From: Phascolomyces articulosus
Lineage: Eukaryota > Mucoromycota > Mucoromycetes > Mucorales > Lichtheimiaceae
Reading direction: 5' to 3'
DNA: 64,000 nt
Assembly: GCA_025677815.1 (NCBI GenBank)
Contig: JAIXMP010000019.1
Coordinates: forward strand, 496,001 to 560,000
Part shown: one piece after another, positions 25,661 through 37,331 of the stretch
Layout: each line of letters begins with the position of its first letter
How positions within the stretch are numbered: the first letter of the stretch is position 1
The notes under the pieces: model-generated
Databases searched by the model: none
Seen by the model: only the letters and a program-made list of their open reading frames with translations
What the model was told of the DNA's origin: nothing
Position numbers and translations under genes: made by a program

Positions 25661-27925
25661 ATTGGATCGGATCGAACGATTGGGAATTGAATCAAGGTTA
25701 AGTAATGACCGTGTGTATATTTACGTATGTATGTATGTATCAAAGAGAGTTTTTATGTGCAAAAAGAAAGAAAAGAGTGAATGGCGTGTGTACCTATTTT
25801 TGTTCGTCTAAATGATATCATGAGTGTCGGCGTTTCAATATACGAAGGACCCACAATGAATTAATCAATTAATAATCTTTCTACTACGGCTATCGTATTG
25901 TTTTTTTAATAAAATCTTATTCAGATGATAAATCCATTAAGAATGCAAAAGAATAATGATAAATCTCTGCTACGTAATATTGTGTGTTTTGTTTGTGTGT
26001 GTTTTTGCAACTCAATCAATAATATAATGAAGCATAGGAAAAAAAACCACCGTGAAAAACCCCCCTTCACGGTGTTTTTTTTCTTTCATACCATGCCCAT
26101 ATGCTTGTATATAATATACTTTTGAAGTTATTAATAATAAAAGATCATGTTTCTTTGTTCCGTTCTTCCACCTTCCAATTATTAATAACAAGTAACAAGA
26201 CTAAGAAAATTATACTGAACTATACAAATTTCATTATTATTATCACAAAAGAAAAAGAGACGATTATTTTCTTAAGATGGCGTAGGATTTACTTCAACAG
26301 GCACATCAATCATCACAACAGTTGAACTATTGTAGAGCATAGGTGCAAACCAATAAGCCCTGTTTTCTTTTTGAATAAAGATGAACCATCCAATATCTCA
26401 ACTTTATAACCATGGCCCGTGCACTCGGAATCATCCCGATAAGGTTGATCAAGTACAAACAGCCATTATTAAATTGAATTAATTATTTCAAACATATAAA
26501 AAAATACCAACGCAGTCATGTTTTTTTTTCAAGTTTGATGTTTATTAAAACGAGGAAAACCCACCCTATCCCTCAGTTGGTTGACCCAACTGCACTATGT
26601 CAAAAGACCCAAATGTTTTTGTTGTTTACAAGGAAAAATTGAATGACTAAAGAAATACTATTGTGAATGACTTGAATGACCTGGAGAACGAGAAATACAT
26701 GAGGACACAAAGAACTTGAGGACGCAAAAGATAGACCACTCGTTTCAAAAAGGATGAATGCGATCTATATACGATTAGTAATAAATAAGAATAATATTAG
26801 TTTATTCAAACAGTAAAAGTGTTATTGCCGTGTCGTTTTACCATCATCGCGTTGCTGTTGCTTATTTGCTGAGCAAATCAAATTGTTAGGTGAAAGCATA
26901 TAAGAAGCTGTTGGGGACAAAAAAGTCCTCCTAGAAAAGTTTTTTTTTTTTTTTTTTTTTTGCCTGGTATCGACTTGGCAACAGTTCCAGATAGGAGCTC
27001 TGTTCAGCCTTGAGGTAAAAGTGCGACTACTGAAATCAGCATACAAGCGCGGCCGGCAAACCTTGCACCCAATTTCAAGCAGACCAATCTTAACCAAAGT
27101 TGGCGTCAGTAAACTAGTGAAGTCGTCGGCCCCCAACACTAGCATAGAACATCGTCCAACCTCAGAAAAGACACAGAGAAGAAAAAAGAAAAGATGCTTC
27201 CACCAAACAATTCAATTCGCTTTTTATACGGCAAGGGAAGAGCCAATTGTGTTTCATAACTGTAATAGAAGAAGCTTGCAAAGAAGAAAGACCTGTAGTA
27301 TAATATAATATAATGTCGAACGGTGTTAGAGATTCAATGTTATTTTTTAACGACATGTCAATAAACAGTAACAATGTAGGTATAATTATATATTGAAAAC
27401 AGCGGGAAATATATTAAATCACTTCCATCAGTACATAAAATCAGATCAATAAAAGCCAGACTGTACTTACATTATCAACATATACGCGCTTCACTTGAAT
27501 AATAAGACATTAAATTCGTTCCACACCATTTGATTGTTTTGTCCATACATAATAGGGGTAGTCATCTTTGCAGCAGTCGTTAGCATCAACCAGAGAAGAT
27601 TTCACCGGTGCACAATCGGAATCCGTTCGGTTTCATACAAGAAAATTTGCAAAAGAGTATAAGCTGATGAACAGATAACAATTCAATATGTAAAGAATGT
27701 GGTAAAGAAGAAAGAGAAACCTACGGGTATAATCGCTCGATGTATTGGTTGCTAACCGTAGAGATCAACTGAGACCCCGTTTCATTCGGCATAAAAAATT
27801 ACTCAAGAAGAGATTTAATATATTAGTTAGCAAATCAGCTCTTTTCCTGTAACCATTTATAGCCAACACGATATTTATCTTTATAATATACTGACCTGAT
27901 TTTCATCTCTCATCTTGCGGCTTTC
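25661..27925. other. Gene-poor tract with hairpin and T24 run
   Basis: No gene that I can support. A strong inverted repeat is at 26041-26082. A T run of about 24 bases lies at 26939-26962. The stretch 26985-27150 is markedly less AT-rich and open on both strands, which could be a fragment of a mobile element, but no motif is recognisable. The tract 27590-27800 has broken coding-like pieces. Confidence 0.35.
26041..26082. repeat. Inverted repeat / hairpin
   Basis: CACCGTGAA (26048-26056) and TTCACGGTG (26066-26074) are perfect 9-bp arms around a 9-base AAACCCCC-type loop. They are extended by an A6 run on the left and a T8 run on the right after one mismatch. In bacteria this shape would be a terminator; in this fungal context it is simply a stable hairpin of unknown role. 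Confidence 0.7.
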
Positions 27926-28392
27926 GTTTTTTTTCATTTGACTCGGCACCAATTAAGTATCCACGCTTTCTTTTCCATTTTTTATCCACCAGGAACGAGC
28001 CTTATAAGAAAAAAAAAGCAGCTGAAAAAAAAAACAAATACAGTCTCGAAATCTTGGTGCATCATCTCCAAGGAGTTTACCTCATCGATTTTACCACTCA
28101 CAGGAAACTGTCTGAGATGACAGAGAAGACAAAAGAACAGTGGCCTATGTCTTTCTTATTTTTTTCATTTGACTCGACAACTTAGGCTGCCACGCTTCAG
28201 TTTCCATTATTTATCCACCTGGAACGGAGCCTTATAACGAAAAAATAAAACACCCGAAATAAAACCCAAATACAGTCTCGAAATCTCGGTGCATCAATCT
28301 CCATTAGTTTACTTGATAGATTTTACCATGTACAAGAAACTGCGTCTGAGATTGACAGAGAAGACAAAAAGAACAGTGGTCTAGGTCTTTGT
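27926..28392. repeat. Tandem direct duplication of ~230 bp
   Basis: Two adjacent copies, about 27926-28156 and 28157-28392. Both start with a T run and CATTTGACTCG. Both continue with a CCACGCTTY block, TTTTTATCCACC / TATTTATCCACC, GAACG(G)AGCCTTATAA, AAATACAGTCTCGAAATCT, GGTGCATCA, GATTTTACCA, GAAACTG, and GACAGAGAAGACAAAA followed by GAACAGTGG. Many substitutions and small indels show that the duplication is not recent. No open frame is shared, so it is not evidently coding. Confidence 0.75.
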
Positions 28393-30879
28393 TGCAAATT
28401 GGTCCATCCATTGAACGTTGCTCCTTGTTCATCGATAAAGGAAAACCCACGCAGAGAGACCATGATGAAACAGAGAAAATCGTTCACTTTGGAAACCGTG
28501 CCTAAATACATATGTTTGTCAATTGTTCTTCTTTTATAATAAAGTGGTTATAGTTCAAAGAAACAGAAAAAAAAACATACCCGCAAAACAGGGGCGTGTC
28601 GTGATTGGGGATCGTCAGCTTGAGAAACGGCATAACCTATTATATATATTTATATACAACGTATATTAGTTAATTGCTCATATATAAAGTTTCTTCTAGT
28701 AATGAAATAGTTATAATTGAAATACATACAGACAGAACAGGAGCAGATGGCTATCAATGTTATGAATTCATATTGATTTTTTTTTGTTGGCTATGGCACT
28801 CGAAATTTCACCTATTATTTTAACAAAGAGAAAAAGGTAAAAGTATTTCATGCATGAAAACTCTCTTCCTTCGCGTCCCTCTTTTGTTTTCGTTCCCCTC
28901 TTTTATTGGTTTCACCCCCTTCTCACATGGCTTTTTCACCCGAGCACTTTTTTCTTGCTGGTGTGGTGGAAGGCTACCATGTAAAACGATAGCACTGCCT
29001 CGACAGTTTTTGTCATGAACGGACATAGCATTTTGAGTCAGCTACAAAGACTCATGGGCGACCGAAAGCCGTTTTCGAACACTTGGTTGTACTAACTGCA
29101 CAAGCGGGATGACTATGGATAGTCAAATTACTCCCAGGGAATGCGAGTTCTGTGGAATGCAGAGACGTATGGCTATCGCACTGTTAGCCTCCAAAATGTG
29201 CATTTAGTTGATCAAAGGAAATCAACGTCCTTCCAGAGTACACAATAAGGACAATTCTACCAAGATTATACAGACTGTTGTGGGCACATGCAAGTACTGT
29301 ACCCTGGCCAGTTCCTAAGTCTGACTTCTTCCTTGCATGCGAATGGTTACTGACCACAACCTTGGGTGTGCCGAAAGGGGAACAGAAGGCCGCACCTTAA
29401 CCTCAGCTAAACCAACTGTCGTCTCCTCGGCTCCGTTGGATTGTCAAAAAGACGCGCCATATCCAGTGGGACCTGGCACCAACAAGAACTCAGGCCCCTT
29501 GAACCAAGTACAGGAGTCGAACCCGTCGCCGTATGTACCAAAACTACATAGACTTGGCTAATACGAAAAGCAGAGCATAGGCTTGATCAAAAGGGAAGAA
29601 ATGGCATGGACCAGAAAAAGAAAACATTGGAACCCTGAATGCTTTGGAAACAATATAACGGCATTCATTTCGAAATGAGAAGATCCAAATAGAAGAATGA
29701 ACGTAAAAAAATAAATTTGAGAACACTAAAAATAAAGAATATAATATAAAAAAGAAAGCATTAGCAAAATGAAGATATGGAATGGTAAACGAAAAAAAAA
29801 GTATTGGAGGAAAAGTTTGAGAGAATAAAGAAGGTTGATTAAATAAATCAGTAAAAAAAAAGCAATTAAGGCCATTCAATGTCAAGAGAGGATCATTGAA
29901 AACGTCGTAAAAGATTTCAAAAGTACCTTTTTCATTGGCAACTTGAAGAAGTTTCACTTTTGTAGAAGAAAAAGTGTGTGTCTATTGGGTTGAGAGAAGA
30001 ATGTTGGCCTAAAGTCGGGTGAGAGTTACTGCGGCTTCAGAAATAGCAAAAATTGATGACGTTTAAGTCTCGTGATTACTACTGCTCAATATTTTTTTTC
30101 CAAGCATAAAGCACAATTACCTGCGCATATCATTTCAACATGGTTTTATCATGAACGGGAGAAAAAAGTTTTTTTTTATTATGGTTGCCGTGTCAAGAAG
30201 CGAATCCTTTTATACTGCTGAATCACATGGGGCAGGAAAGATGTTACAAAAAATGGAGGGAGGTACGGACCAAATTTTCTTTTGGTTTTGAGTGGAAGAA
30301 AGAAAGAAAAAAAAATTAGTTGGCTGGGGTTATTATTCTTATCATTATCGCAGAACAATGCATTTGTTACCGATCCAAGAATTATATTGGCAATTATGTT
30401 ACGATGAAGTGTAAAAGAAGGCAATGTCGAATAAATCGTGCATTGTCAAGAAGAATTAAATATATCACTGCCATGTGTCATAGTTATCATATATGCATTA
30501 ATCTAAATGTTTCACAAGCACGGTTTCTCCGCAGGCACGCATGAATTATATATGTAAATATATATGAAATAAGCTATTTCGTTTATTCAAGATAATAATT
30601 CTATTGATAATAAGTCCAGGTTTGCACTTTTTCATTTTTTAATACCACCATTCCGTACATCCCGTATTTAAACCCAAGTCTGCTACCCCTCTTTTCTCTC
30701 TCAAGACCACCAAGAATACCCAATAACGCAATCACCATATAAGGATATCATTGATTTTTATATAAAAGTTTGTATTTATAGAAATTACAGAATGAAATAA
30801 GATACACAGCACCTGATGCTCTTGATGCATATATCTACCCGTTGATTTATTCACAAATCATCCAAATCCACATTTCTCA
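28393..30879. other. Gene-poor, locally GC-richer tract
   Basis: No supported gene. 28820-29560 is clearly richer in G+C than its surroundings and may be a mobile-element fragment. It includes 8-bp inverted arms CATGCAAG (about 29287) and CTTGCATG (about 29333), and the tRNA-like stretch at 29503-29558. The remainder is AT-rich, with A runs. Confidence 0.35.
29503..29558 (-). other. tRNA-like fragment lacking an anticodon arm
   Basis: On the minus strand a 7-bp acceptor-like stem (GCCAAGT / ACTTGGT) encloses a perfect 5-bp D-arm-like hairpin (ATGTA GTTTTGG TACAT). A 6-base spacer leads to a T-arm (ACGGG TTCGACT CCTGT) carrying a good pol III B-box. The 17-nt anticodon arm of a normal tRNA is absent, so it is 56 nt long. 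It is most simply a tRNA pseudogene or the head of a tRNA-derived SINE; function as a tRNA is not expected. Confidence 0.4.
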
Positions 30880-31700
30880 CTCTTTTCTCTTCCCACTTCC
30901 CATTCGGCTGGATCGCGCAGCAACCCTTGAAAGTTTATAACCATGATAACGCGTGTCCTGCTCTATCATCCTTATCCTATCTGCTGGGTCTGTCATCTTT
31001 TTCAAGATACAACCATCGTACCTGTTTGAAAAGACATGAGAGAGGGAAACAATTGAGTAGCATGATGCATAACTGAACACACTCAGGTTTCTAATGACAA
31101 TAACTTTTTTTCACACGATGTATATAACCCCTCCTTCATCACAATCATCATGATAACGATACTGACCACCTGTAAGTTATCATTCGATCCGTCCATCCAT
31201 CCAGCTTGGATTACTTATCATAAATTGATGTTGCCATGTTTCTCCAGTTCCACACAAAATAAGGATCCAAGTGATGGCCGGACCCTTATTATCGACAAGT
31301 TTCGGGGTGATCATGTCGAGAATCAAGTGATGTATAGTACAATTTACGGGGTCGAGGCGAGAAGCTGTTGCTGTTGTTATTGTTGTTTTCTCGTGGCTGC
31401 TGGTCTAGATTGATAAAAAAAAAAGAGGAGCCATTTTCTGTGAAAACTATCGATTTTCAAAAAAAAAAAAAAAAAAAAAAAGAGATATTCGTCGTCGGTT
31501 AGGGTTGAGAGCCCAAAGTCCAAAGATGAAATGAGTTTTCTATCATCTAAATGTTTGATGACTAAAGTAAAAAATGAACAAGACCAGGGCTTTTTTGAAT
31601 CTGCCATGGCAAGTTTGTGTAAGAAAAAAAACGTCTTTGTAATAGTTTGTAATAAAAGTCTTTGCAGTAGGATAGGTGGAAGGTATTGATCTAATAGCAC
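30880..31700. repeat. Dispersed ~1 kb repeat, copy 2
   Basis: Collinear partner of 24690-25660, sharing CATTCGGCT, CCATGATAACGC, ATCATCATGATAACG, TGCCATGTTTCTCCAG, GTTGTTATTGTTG with TCGTGGCTGCTG, an A run and GAGGAGCCATTTTC. It also holds an A run of about 22 bases at 31459-31480. Slightly shorter than copy 1. Confidence 0.55.
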
Positions 31701-33938
31701 TGGTGACTTGATGGCAATGGCATCTAATAGTGATTAGGAATGGATTCATAGCAAGTGATGGGAAACCCGCTACATTATAGTAGCTTCCAACTATTCCAAT
31801 ATGCATCTATTGTATGAGCATGCAAGCAATTAATGGTTTATAGTTCATCCTCTTGTCTCACTACAACTCAACGTATCATAATTACACTATAGCAGCCATA
31901 TTTTTAATACTAACTGTCTTTTCAGGCGAGAAATCACTATCGTAAAACTCACTTTGCATAATTATAAACAGCTCGAAAAACCTAAAACGTAAAAGCATTT
32001 TTTTATTTCATGGTTGTCATTGATGACTCTAGAAGATTAAAATCATGTTTAACTCTGCAAGACCTTGTTCGACATTAACTAATGAATAAATAAAAGGCAC
32101 TTCCGTGTGCAACAAATACCAGGTAATTATATTCATATATATTTGTTATTGACAGGAATCAAAAGCTTTGACAGAAAGTTTCAGTCGCGTTATACAGAGA
32201 GCCAATGGCTTCAGAAACAAGTATACGACAAAACGTTCATTTCCCTCATTTTAGTTTGTTGCACGAAGAGACAAACATTATTGATTCCTCTTGAATCAAT
32301 CGTAATAAATAAAGCACATGTTTTACCAGTGGTACTGCATTAAAAATAATAAATGGATTTATTACACGATGGACGTTATTACATTGTATCAAAGAAACGA
32401 GTTTTTTATTGGAATCCTTGATTCCAAGGGATTTAATATTAACCATGACAGCAAATGTTTTTTTTAAAAAAAAATGGACAAACACGACAAAACATTTAAT
32501 CTTTTAAACAATGTTGTTGATGGATTTAAAAAGAAGTACAGTTTATTGAAACAATCTTTATTTATTAAGGTTTGTAATTTTTTATTATCATTTTCTTAAT
32601 TGTTGTAAAAAATATAGGAAAGAGGATAATCCTTTTTGAAAAGTTTGAAAGCGTAAAAGTATTACCCCTTACAAGGATTCCCGATCCATTAGAGTGTCAT
32701 TTCTTTTATGGGTTGGGTAGGTTGAGGAGCCTCCTCCGGCCTATCGAAAAGTGAAGAACTATCATTACACCTCGGTTTGCCGCCCATAGGTAGAAACAAC
32801 AAAATACCAAAAGTGAAGAGACAAAAAAAAATGCGAATCGTGCTTCCTTTTAAATTTTTTTCTAAAAAATTAAGCCCCCGACGAATTTTTCCTCGCTTAT
32901 TTGTTTTACCGTTGAATTCCATGGCAAAAAAAGTTGCGGCAACCACAATTTTTTACTCTTCCTGCATAATGCTTACGTAGTTTTGAGTTTCGTGTTTCAT
33001 CTTCAAGCAGTTCTGTTATTACGGTCCTGGTTAGCAAGGGCCCAGGATTATAACGTAAATGAGAAGAAATAAAAATAAAAGGAGGTTTTTTAATATCTGA
33101 GAAAAGATAATGAAGAAGGTCTTATTGTAAAAAGTCCTTATATGATATTATATAATATTATAGTCCCTAAAAAATCAATTTATAACACTGGTACTGCTGT
33201 TGCTCAATTACAGTTACAGATTTATATTTGCTGATGTTCATTAGGTTTTGTTTTGTCCATTTTCGAAATGAAGTTGATGCTGCGACCTTTTTTTGCGCCA
33301 TTTCCTGGAAACACGTACTATTGTTGTCAATTGCATGATGTAATTGTTCGTCCAGCCAACAAAAACGACCAGCCTGTACATTACAATATGGCTGGCGTTC
33401 AACGCACTCTGGATGAATCCTGTTTCTGTACTTGTCCGCTGGAATCCAGCACCACCACCATCACTGACCAGCATCATACCGCGACCCCAAATCCAACCAG
33501 TATAAAAAGAGGGATCTTATGGACCAAGATCCCGTATTGTTTTATCTCCATATATCACGACCCATATATTCCTACTCTTGTTATATTCTTGCGCTTCCTC
33601 AAACTGTCTAACCGAACCTGACTGTAAGTATACAGTGTTGGCCTCTGCGTTATTATAGTACTACCACTACCACGGCCACTGATTATACCACGATCCTAAA
33701 TCCAACCAGTACTACCACTACCACATTACTTTTTGGAAACCCTGTACACACTTCTAGCGTAGTATCGGAGCTTCTGATACATTGTTTTTGATCTATAAAT
33801 ATAGTAACATGGCTTGCACTTTATTACATCAGCATCCTATCTTTCTATAATAAATTATAATAGTATATATATATATTACTCTCTTTTCCTCTCTGAAATC
33901 TAAGCGACATATTTACAAAAAAACGGGTTGGGCTAAAG
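31701..33938. other. Gene-poor tract with short open stretches
   Basis: Only weak candidates. A + frame at 32107-32343 and a + frame at 33253-33621 are open with mixed composition, but show no motif or splice partners. Two copies of an AAATCCAACCAGTA block with neighbouring CCACTACCAC runs occur at about 33489 and 33702, a short direct repeat. A candidate small membrane protein gene is listed separately. Confidence 0.3.
32689..32922 (-). CDS. Candidate small single-pass membrane protein
   Basis: An uninterrupted minus-strand frame (77 aa from MEFNGKTNKRG; an upstream ATG at 32946 adds 8). It has a basic N-terminus, one hydrophobic segment (IRIFFCLFTFGILLFLPMGG) and a proline-rich acidic tail ending PIKEMTL. 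The basic-then-hydrophobic layout is protein-like, but there is no recognisable family, promoter or conserved neighbour, so chance is possible. Confidence 0.25.
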   Translation of the reverse strand: MEFNGKTNKRGKIRRGLNFLEKNLKGSTIRIFFCLFTFGILLFLPMGGKPRCNDSSSLFDRPEEAPQPTQPIKEMTL

Positions 33939-34658
33939 ATGCAAACACTAACACTTAAATTTTTCAGTGAGGATATTGGATCTGGTCACATCACTGTGGT
34001 TTATGTCGCTGGATTTTTTGGTACATATGATATTTGGGAACATCAAGAGGAAGTGTCGCTCTATTGTTTATGATCGACAAGGTTATAGACGTTCTGGAAA
34101 CTCCACATTGACTGACTCAATCAATATGGAAATACATGTCAATGATGTAAAAACTCTACTTGATGCAGCTGGTATTGTCCAACAAAAACAGCCCACCATA
34201 ACGGTGATGCATTCGATTGATTCAGTCATTCCCATCTTATTTTATCTTACTTTATCTTACTTTTCATATGGATGTCATTATTGCTGATAACGCAAACAGT
34301 CAACAAGTGTTGGAACTTGGACTTGATTTGGAGTTTTATCGATTGCTCGCTCTTATTCCTGAAGATATTTTATTGGAAACGGCTAAATGGCCTCAACATG
34401 CACTCTCAAGGCAACAGCCCAGGCTTTTTTATGCAGGTTAACCTGACAAAAGAAAATTTTCACTGAATCCATGCATTTGCTTGGTTATTCGTGGTAAACA
34501 GGATTTACCATCATCCATTCAATGTGCAACTCATCTGGATTGTTTACTTCCAAATTCTAATTTGGAGCTTCCCCCAGATACGTATCCATCATTTTCCACA
34601 ATTAGAAGTACCAGATAGAGTGACAGAATTGAGTAAAGACCATATTGAATCCTATTGA
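33939..34658 (+). pseudogene. Alpha/beta-hydrolase pseudogene
   Basis: Pieces of an alpha/beta-hydrolase fold protein lie in order but in changing frames. The ATG at 33939 opens MQTLTLKFFSEDIG, then HITVVYVAGFFGTYDIW, the usual first strand and oxyanion region. A frame change near 34050 leads to SIVYDRQGYRRSGNST, the classic YDRxGxGxS motif. HSIDSV at the nucleophile-elbow position lacks a clear GxSxG. Another frame change near 34250 leads to ADNANSQQVLELGLDL. Then LVIRGKQDLPSS resembles the catalytic-Asp strand. After a further shift near 34580 comes FPQLEVPDRV to a stop at 34658. At least three frame changes without intron signals mark it as decayed. Confidence 0.72.
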
Positions 34659-35449
34659 ATTTCTAAAAAAAAAATATCTATCGAAATAAAGTTATGTCGA
34701 AAACGATTATATCTCAATATAGTGGAGATATTATTATATGTTCGCGTAGTAGCTATTTATTATCCATTGTTTGATTTATCTGATATATATATATATATAT
34801 ATTGTATAAACTATATATTACTTGCATATCTATTCATTTCTTTTTTACATTCTCGTGCCAAAATGATGAATAAGAAACATTCTACATTATTTTTATTGGC
34901 ATAAGTCTTTTTTTTTTCATATAAAACACCAACAAATTATAATATAATACTAGCTATCTGGATAGATAGTTTGATTTTCCTTTATTTCCAAGAATCAAAT
35001 TACATCCAGGTCCTTTTTTGTTTTTATATTTTTAATATGATTATAGTGCCATATTGTCAAACAATCATAATCATCATCAGAAGAAACCAGTCATTTGGCG
35101 TGACTTTTTAAGGGATATACTATAAAGTTTTCAATCTGTACTCCTTCAAACTTATTTTTGTTTTGGTGCTTCTAGTCTCGTAAGGGGATCATCAGATGGC
35201 TTTGAAATTTCACTCTTCTTTTTCGTGCCATCATTATTCATACATTGCATAAGTATTCTCCTTGAATCTAGACATAAGAATGACCAGGGATGCATACACT
35301 CTATACTGTATTATCGACTGCTGCACTCCGGGTGTATCTGTATATACCCTGAAGAAAGCAAGCATGTCATAGTATATATAAAAGATAGCCTTTAGAAATA
35401 ATAAGGAAATCTTTTATTTCCTCTTGGAATTTTAACAACTGCTTTAACC
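34659..35449. other. Intergenic; promoter of small secreted protein at right
   Basis: AT-rich, with a (TA)n stretch near 34783. A good TATA-type box (TATATATAAAAG) lies at 35373-35384, about 70 bp before the ATG at 35450. No other gene seen. Confidence 0.5.
35373..35384 (+). promoter_or_regulatory. TATA-like box
   Basis: TATATATAAAAG sits 65-77 bp upstream of the ATG of the small secreted protein, the spacing expected for a TATA-driven, possibly inducible, fungal promoter. Assigned by position only. Confidence 0.45.
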
Positions 35450-35680
35450 ATGGTTCAGCCTACATTCATTGGCACACTTTTTATGGTGCTCAATATAATG
35501 ACGGTTTATGGTACTCCTATGACTCAAGAACCAAATAACAAGCCTCTTGGATTGAGCGACACCAAAATACTCGATTCTACTAAAATCAGTGCAGTGAACA
35601 CCAATTTATTACCAGCAGGTGAAATATTAGGACCAAAGAAAGACTCAAGTCAACAAGGGAAACAGCAATCTTCAAACTAA
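35450..35680 (+). CDS. Small secreted protein, function unknown
   Basis: Single-exon frame of 76 aa with a clear signal peptide (MVQPTFIGTLFMVLNIMTVYG). The mature part is polar, rich in N, K, Q and S, and without cysteines (PMTQEPNNKPLGLSDTKILD...). No family is recognised. A TATA-like box lies upstream. Oddly, the same frame continues openly past the TAA at 35678 to a canonical donor (AAG|GTACGT at 35709), and an acceptor (TATATAG ending 35839) leads in phase into a 17-residue exon (DDENIDQVNSFLFSLY) and a second stop. The TAA may therefore be a recent nonsense change in a longer protein of about 100 aa, or the intron is in the 3' UTR. Confidence 0.5.
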   Translation: MVQPTFIGTLFMVLNIMTVYGTPMTQEPNNKPLGLSDTKILDSTKISAVNTNLLPAGEILGPKKDSSQQGKQQSSN

Positions 35681-35889
35681 TCTAATGATTGGGGAAATTT
35701 GAAACAAGGTACGTAACCAACACGACAGTGATTCTTCATTCTCATTATTCAATTAATTGTTATCACAAAGATAATGAATATTCTTATTAAACTGTTCATT
35801 CGCATTATATATACTAGATTTACTATTGTTCTTATATAGATGACGAGAATATTGATCAAGTTAATTCTTTTCTTTTCAGTTTATATTAG

Positions 35890-37331
35890 TAGTAACGCTA
35901 ATAAATTTTATTATATACAATTTATTATAGTTAAATTTCAAGATAAAGTTGATGTAATAATGACCATAAGAAGGTTGAATTGTTGTGTAGGGTGTGTAAA
36001 AGGGATCGTTCACTTTTTGTTAAATAAAAATGTTGGTACTTGAACGGAAAGATGGTTTACCAAAGTTTATTTTTATCTTTTTGTACCACATCCTTTTTTT
36101 CATATGATGTAATCATTTTCATTTTTTTTCGGATCGGAACTGTAGCAGATGAGACTGTAATAATACAATGGTCCAATGTATTAAAAGAAGATATACTTTA
36201 TAATGTTGCTTTGTATATGCTTAAAGAATAGTAATCATAAATAAGCTTTTTTATACTATAATTTAAATCTGTCAAAAAAGCAAACAAACACATGATGACA
36301 TAACAACAGGATTTGTTTATTATTGTCAGGTACTGAAAAAGTGCTGTTTTTACTATGATGACTAGTAGTAAGCCTCTTTCCTTCTTTGAACATACTCTAA
36401 TCTGCTTACCATAATATAACATGAAGAGTTCAGAATAGTTTTGTACAATGTCAAATTTTTACAAAAGATTGAAATGTCATATCCATCCTATCATATAGTG
36501 CTAACACAGCCACTTTCATGCGCCACGATCTAGAATAACTGGGCTGTGCCTTTCTTTTTTTCATTTCTTTAACGGTTTTTACTTTATCAATATAGGCTAT
36601 CAAGTGTTACTCAATAATCAATAAAGTAATATCATTGTTACCATCATCTTATATTCCTATTGTGTATATATATGGAGACAAATAGTCAGGTCACTATGGC
36701 TTATGATGGATGATTGCTGCATAAAATGAAGAGAGAGAGCCAAGAAAAAAGAAAGGTTGGAGTTTGGGTTATGTGTAACCTGAAACGAAAGATTTCTATA
36801 AAAATAGATTGCTAAAGCTGGATGGTGTCACTGTGCAGAGCCTGTCTGCTGAGCCCTGCCTATGCCTTTCTTTAAGCCAGCTTTTATACGCCTTTTTAGT
36901 GATGAATTATAGGTTAAGTAGTAGTATAGTAGAGGGAGTGAGGCGATATGAAATATTAAATGTTAGTTAATCTATCATTAAATAGGGTTATTCTATAAGT
37001 AAAAATAACAAAGAATATAAGAGGTAAAGGTATTATTTGTTGGTCGGTAACCTTGGCACAAAAGTAAAAATGGTCGGAGCGATTGCGGAACGGGTTGGAA
37101 GGTGATACAGCCGTAAACAACAAGCAAGCAACAACATCATCACACATACAAAAAAAAACGCGGCTACGGCTTTTCCGCCCTAAAAAAACTCTTCTTTTTA
37201 TTTTAGTCTTATTTTTCTTTTTCTTTAACTTTTTCTCTTTTTTTTTTAAAAAAAAAAAAAAAAAACTAATCCAACTTTTTTTTATTATTCCACATCGTTG
37301 TATATAAACTATATATAAATAATAATATATC
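35890..37331. other. Intergenic before MARVEL-like gene
   Basis: No gene seen. 36720-36950 is somewhat GC-richer without an open frame. T and A runs at 37200-37265 precede the MARVEL-like ATG. Confidence 0.4.

Noticed and set aside
26822..27308. Opposing open frames in the GC-richer patch
   Set aside because: Both strands are open over the same DNA, neither shows a motif, and one runs through the T24 tract; more likely repeat debris.
29337..29561. 74-aa open frame overlapping the tRNA-like stretch
   Set aside because: No homologous feel, no promoter, and it overlaps a structured tRNA-like sequence.
37083..37307. Lysine/phenylalanine-rich open frames before the MARVEL-like gene
   Set aside because: Composed mainly of A and T homopolymers; no domain or splice context.
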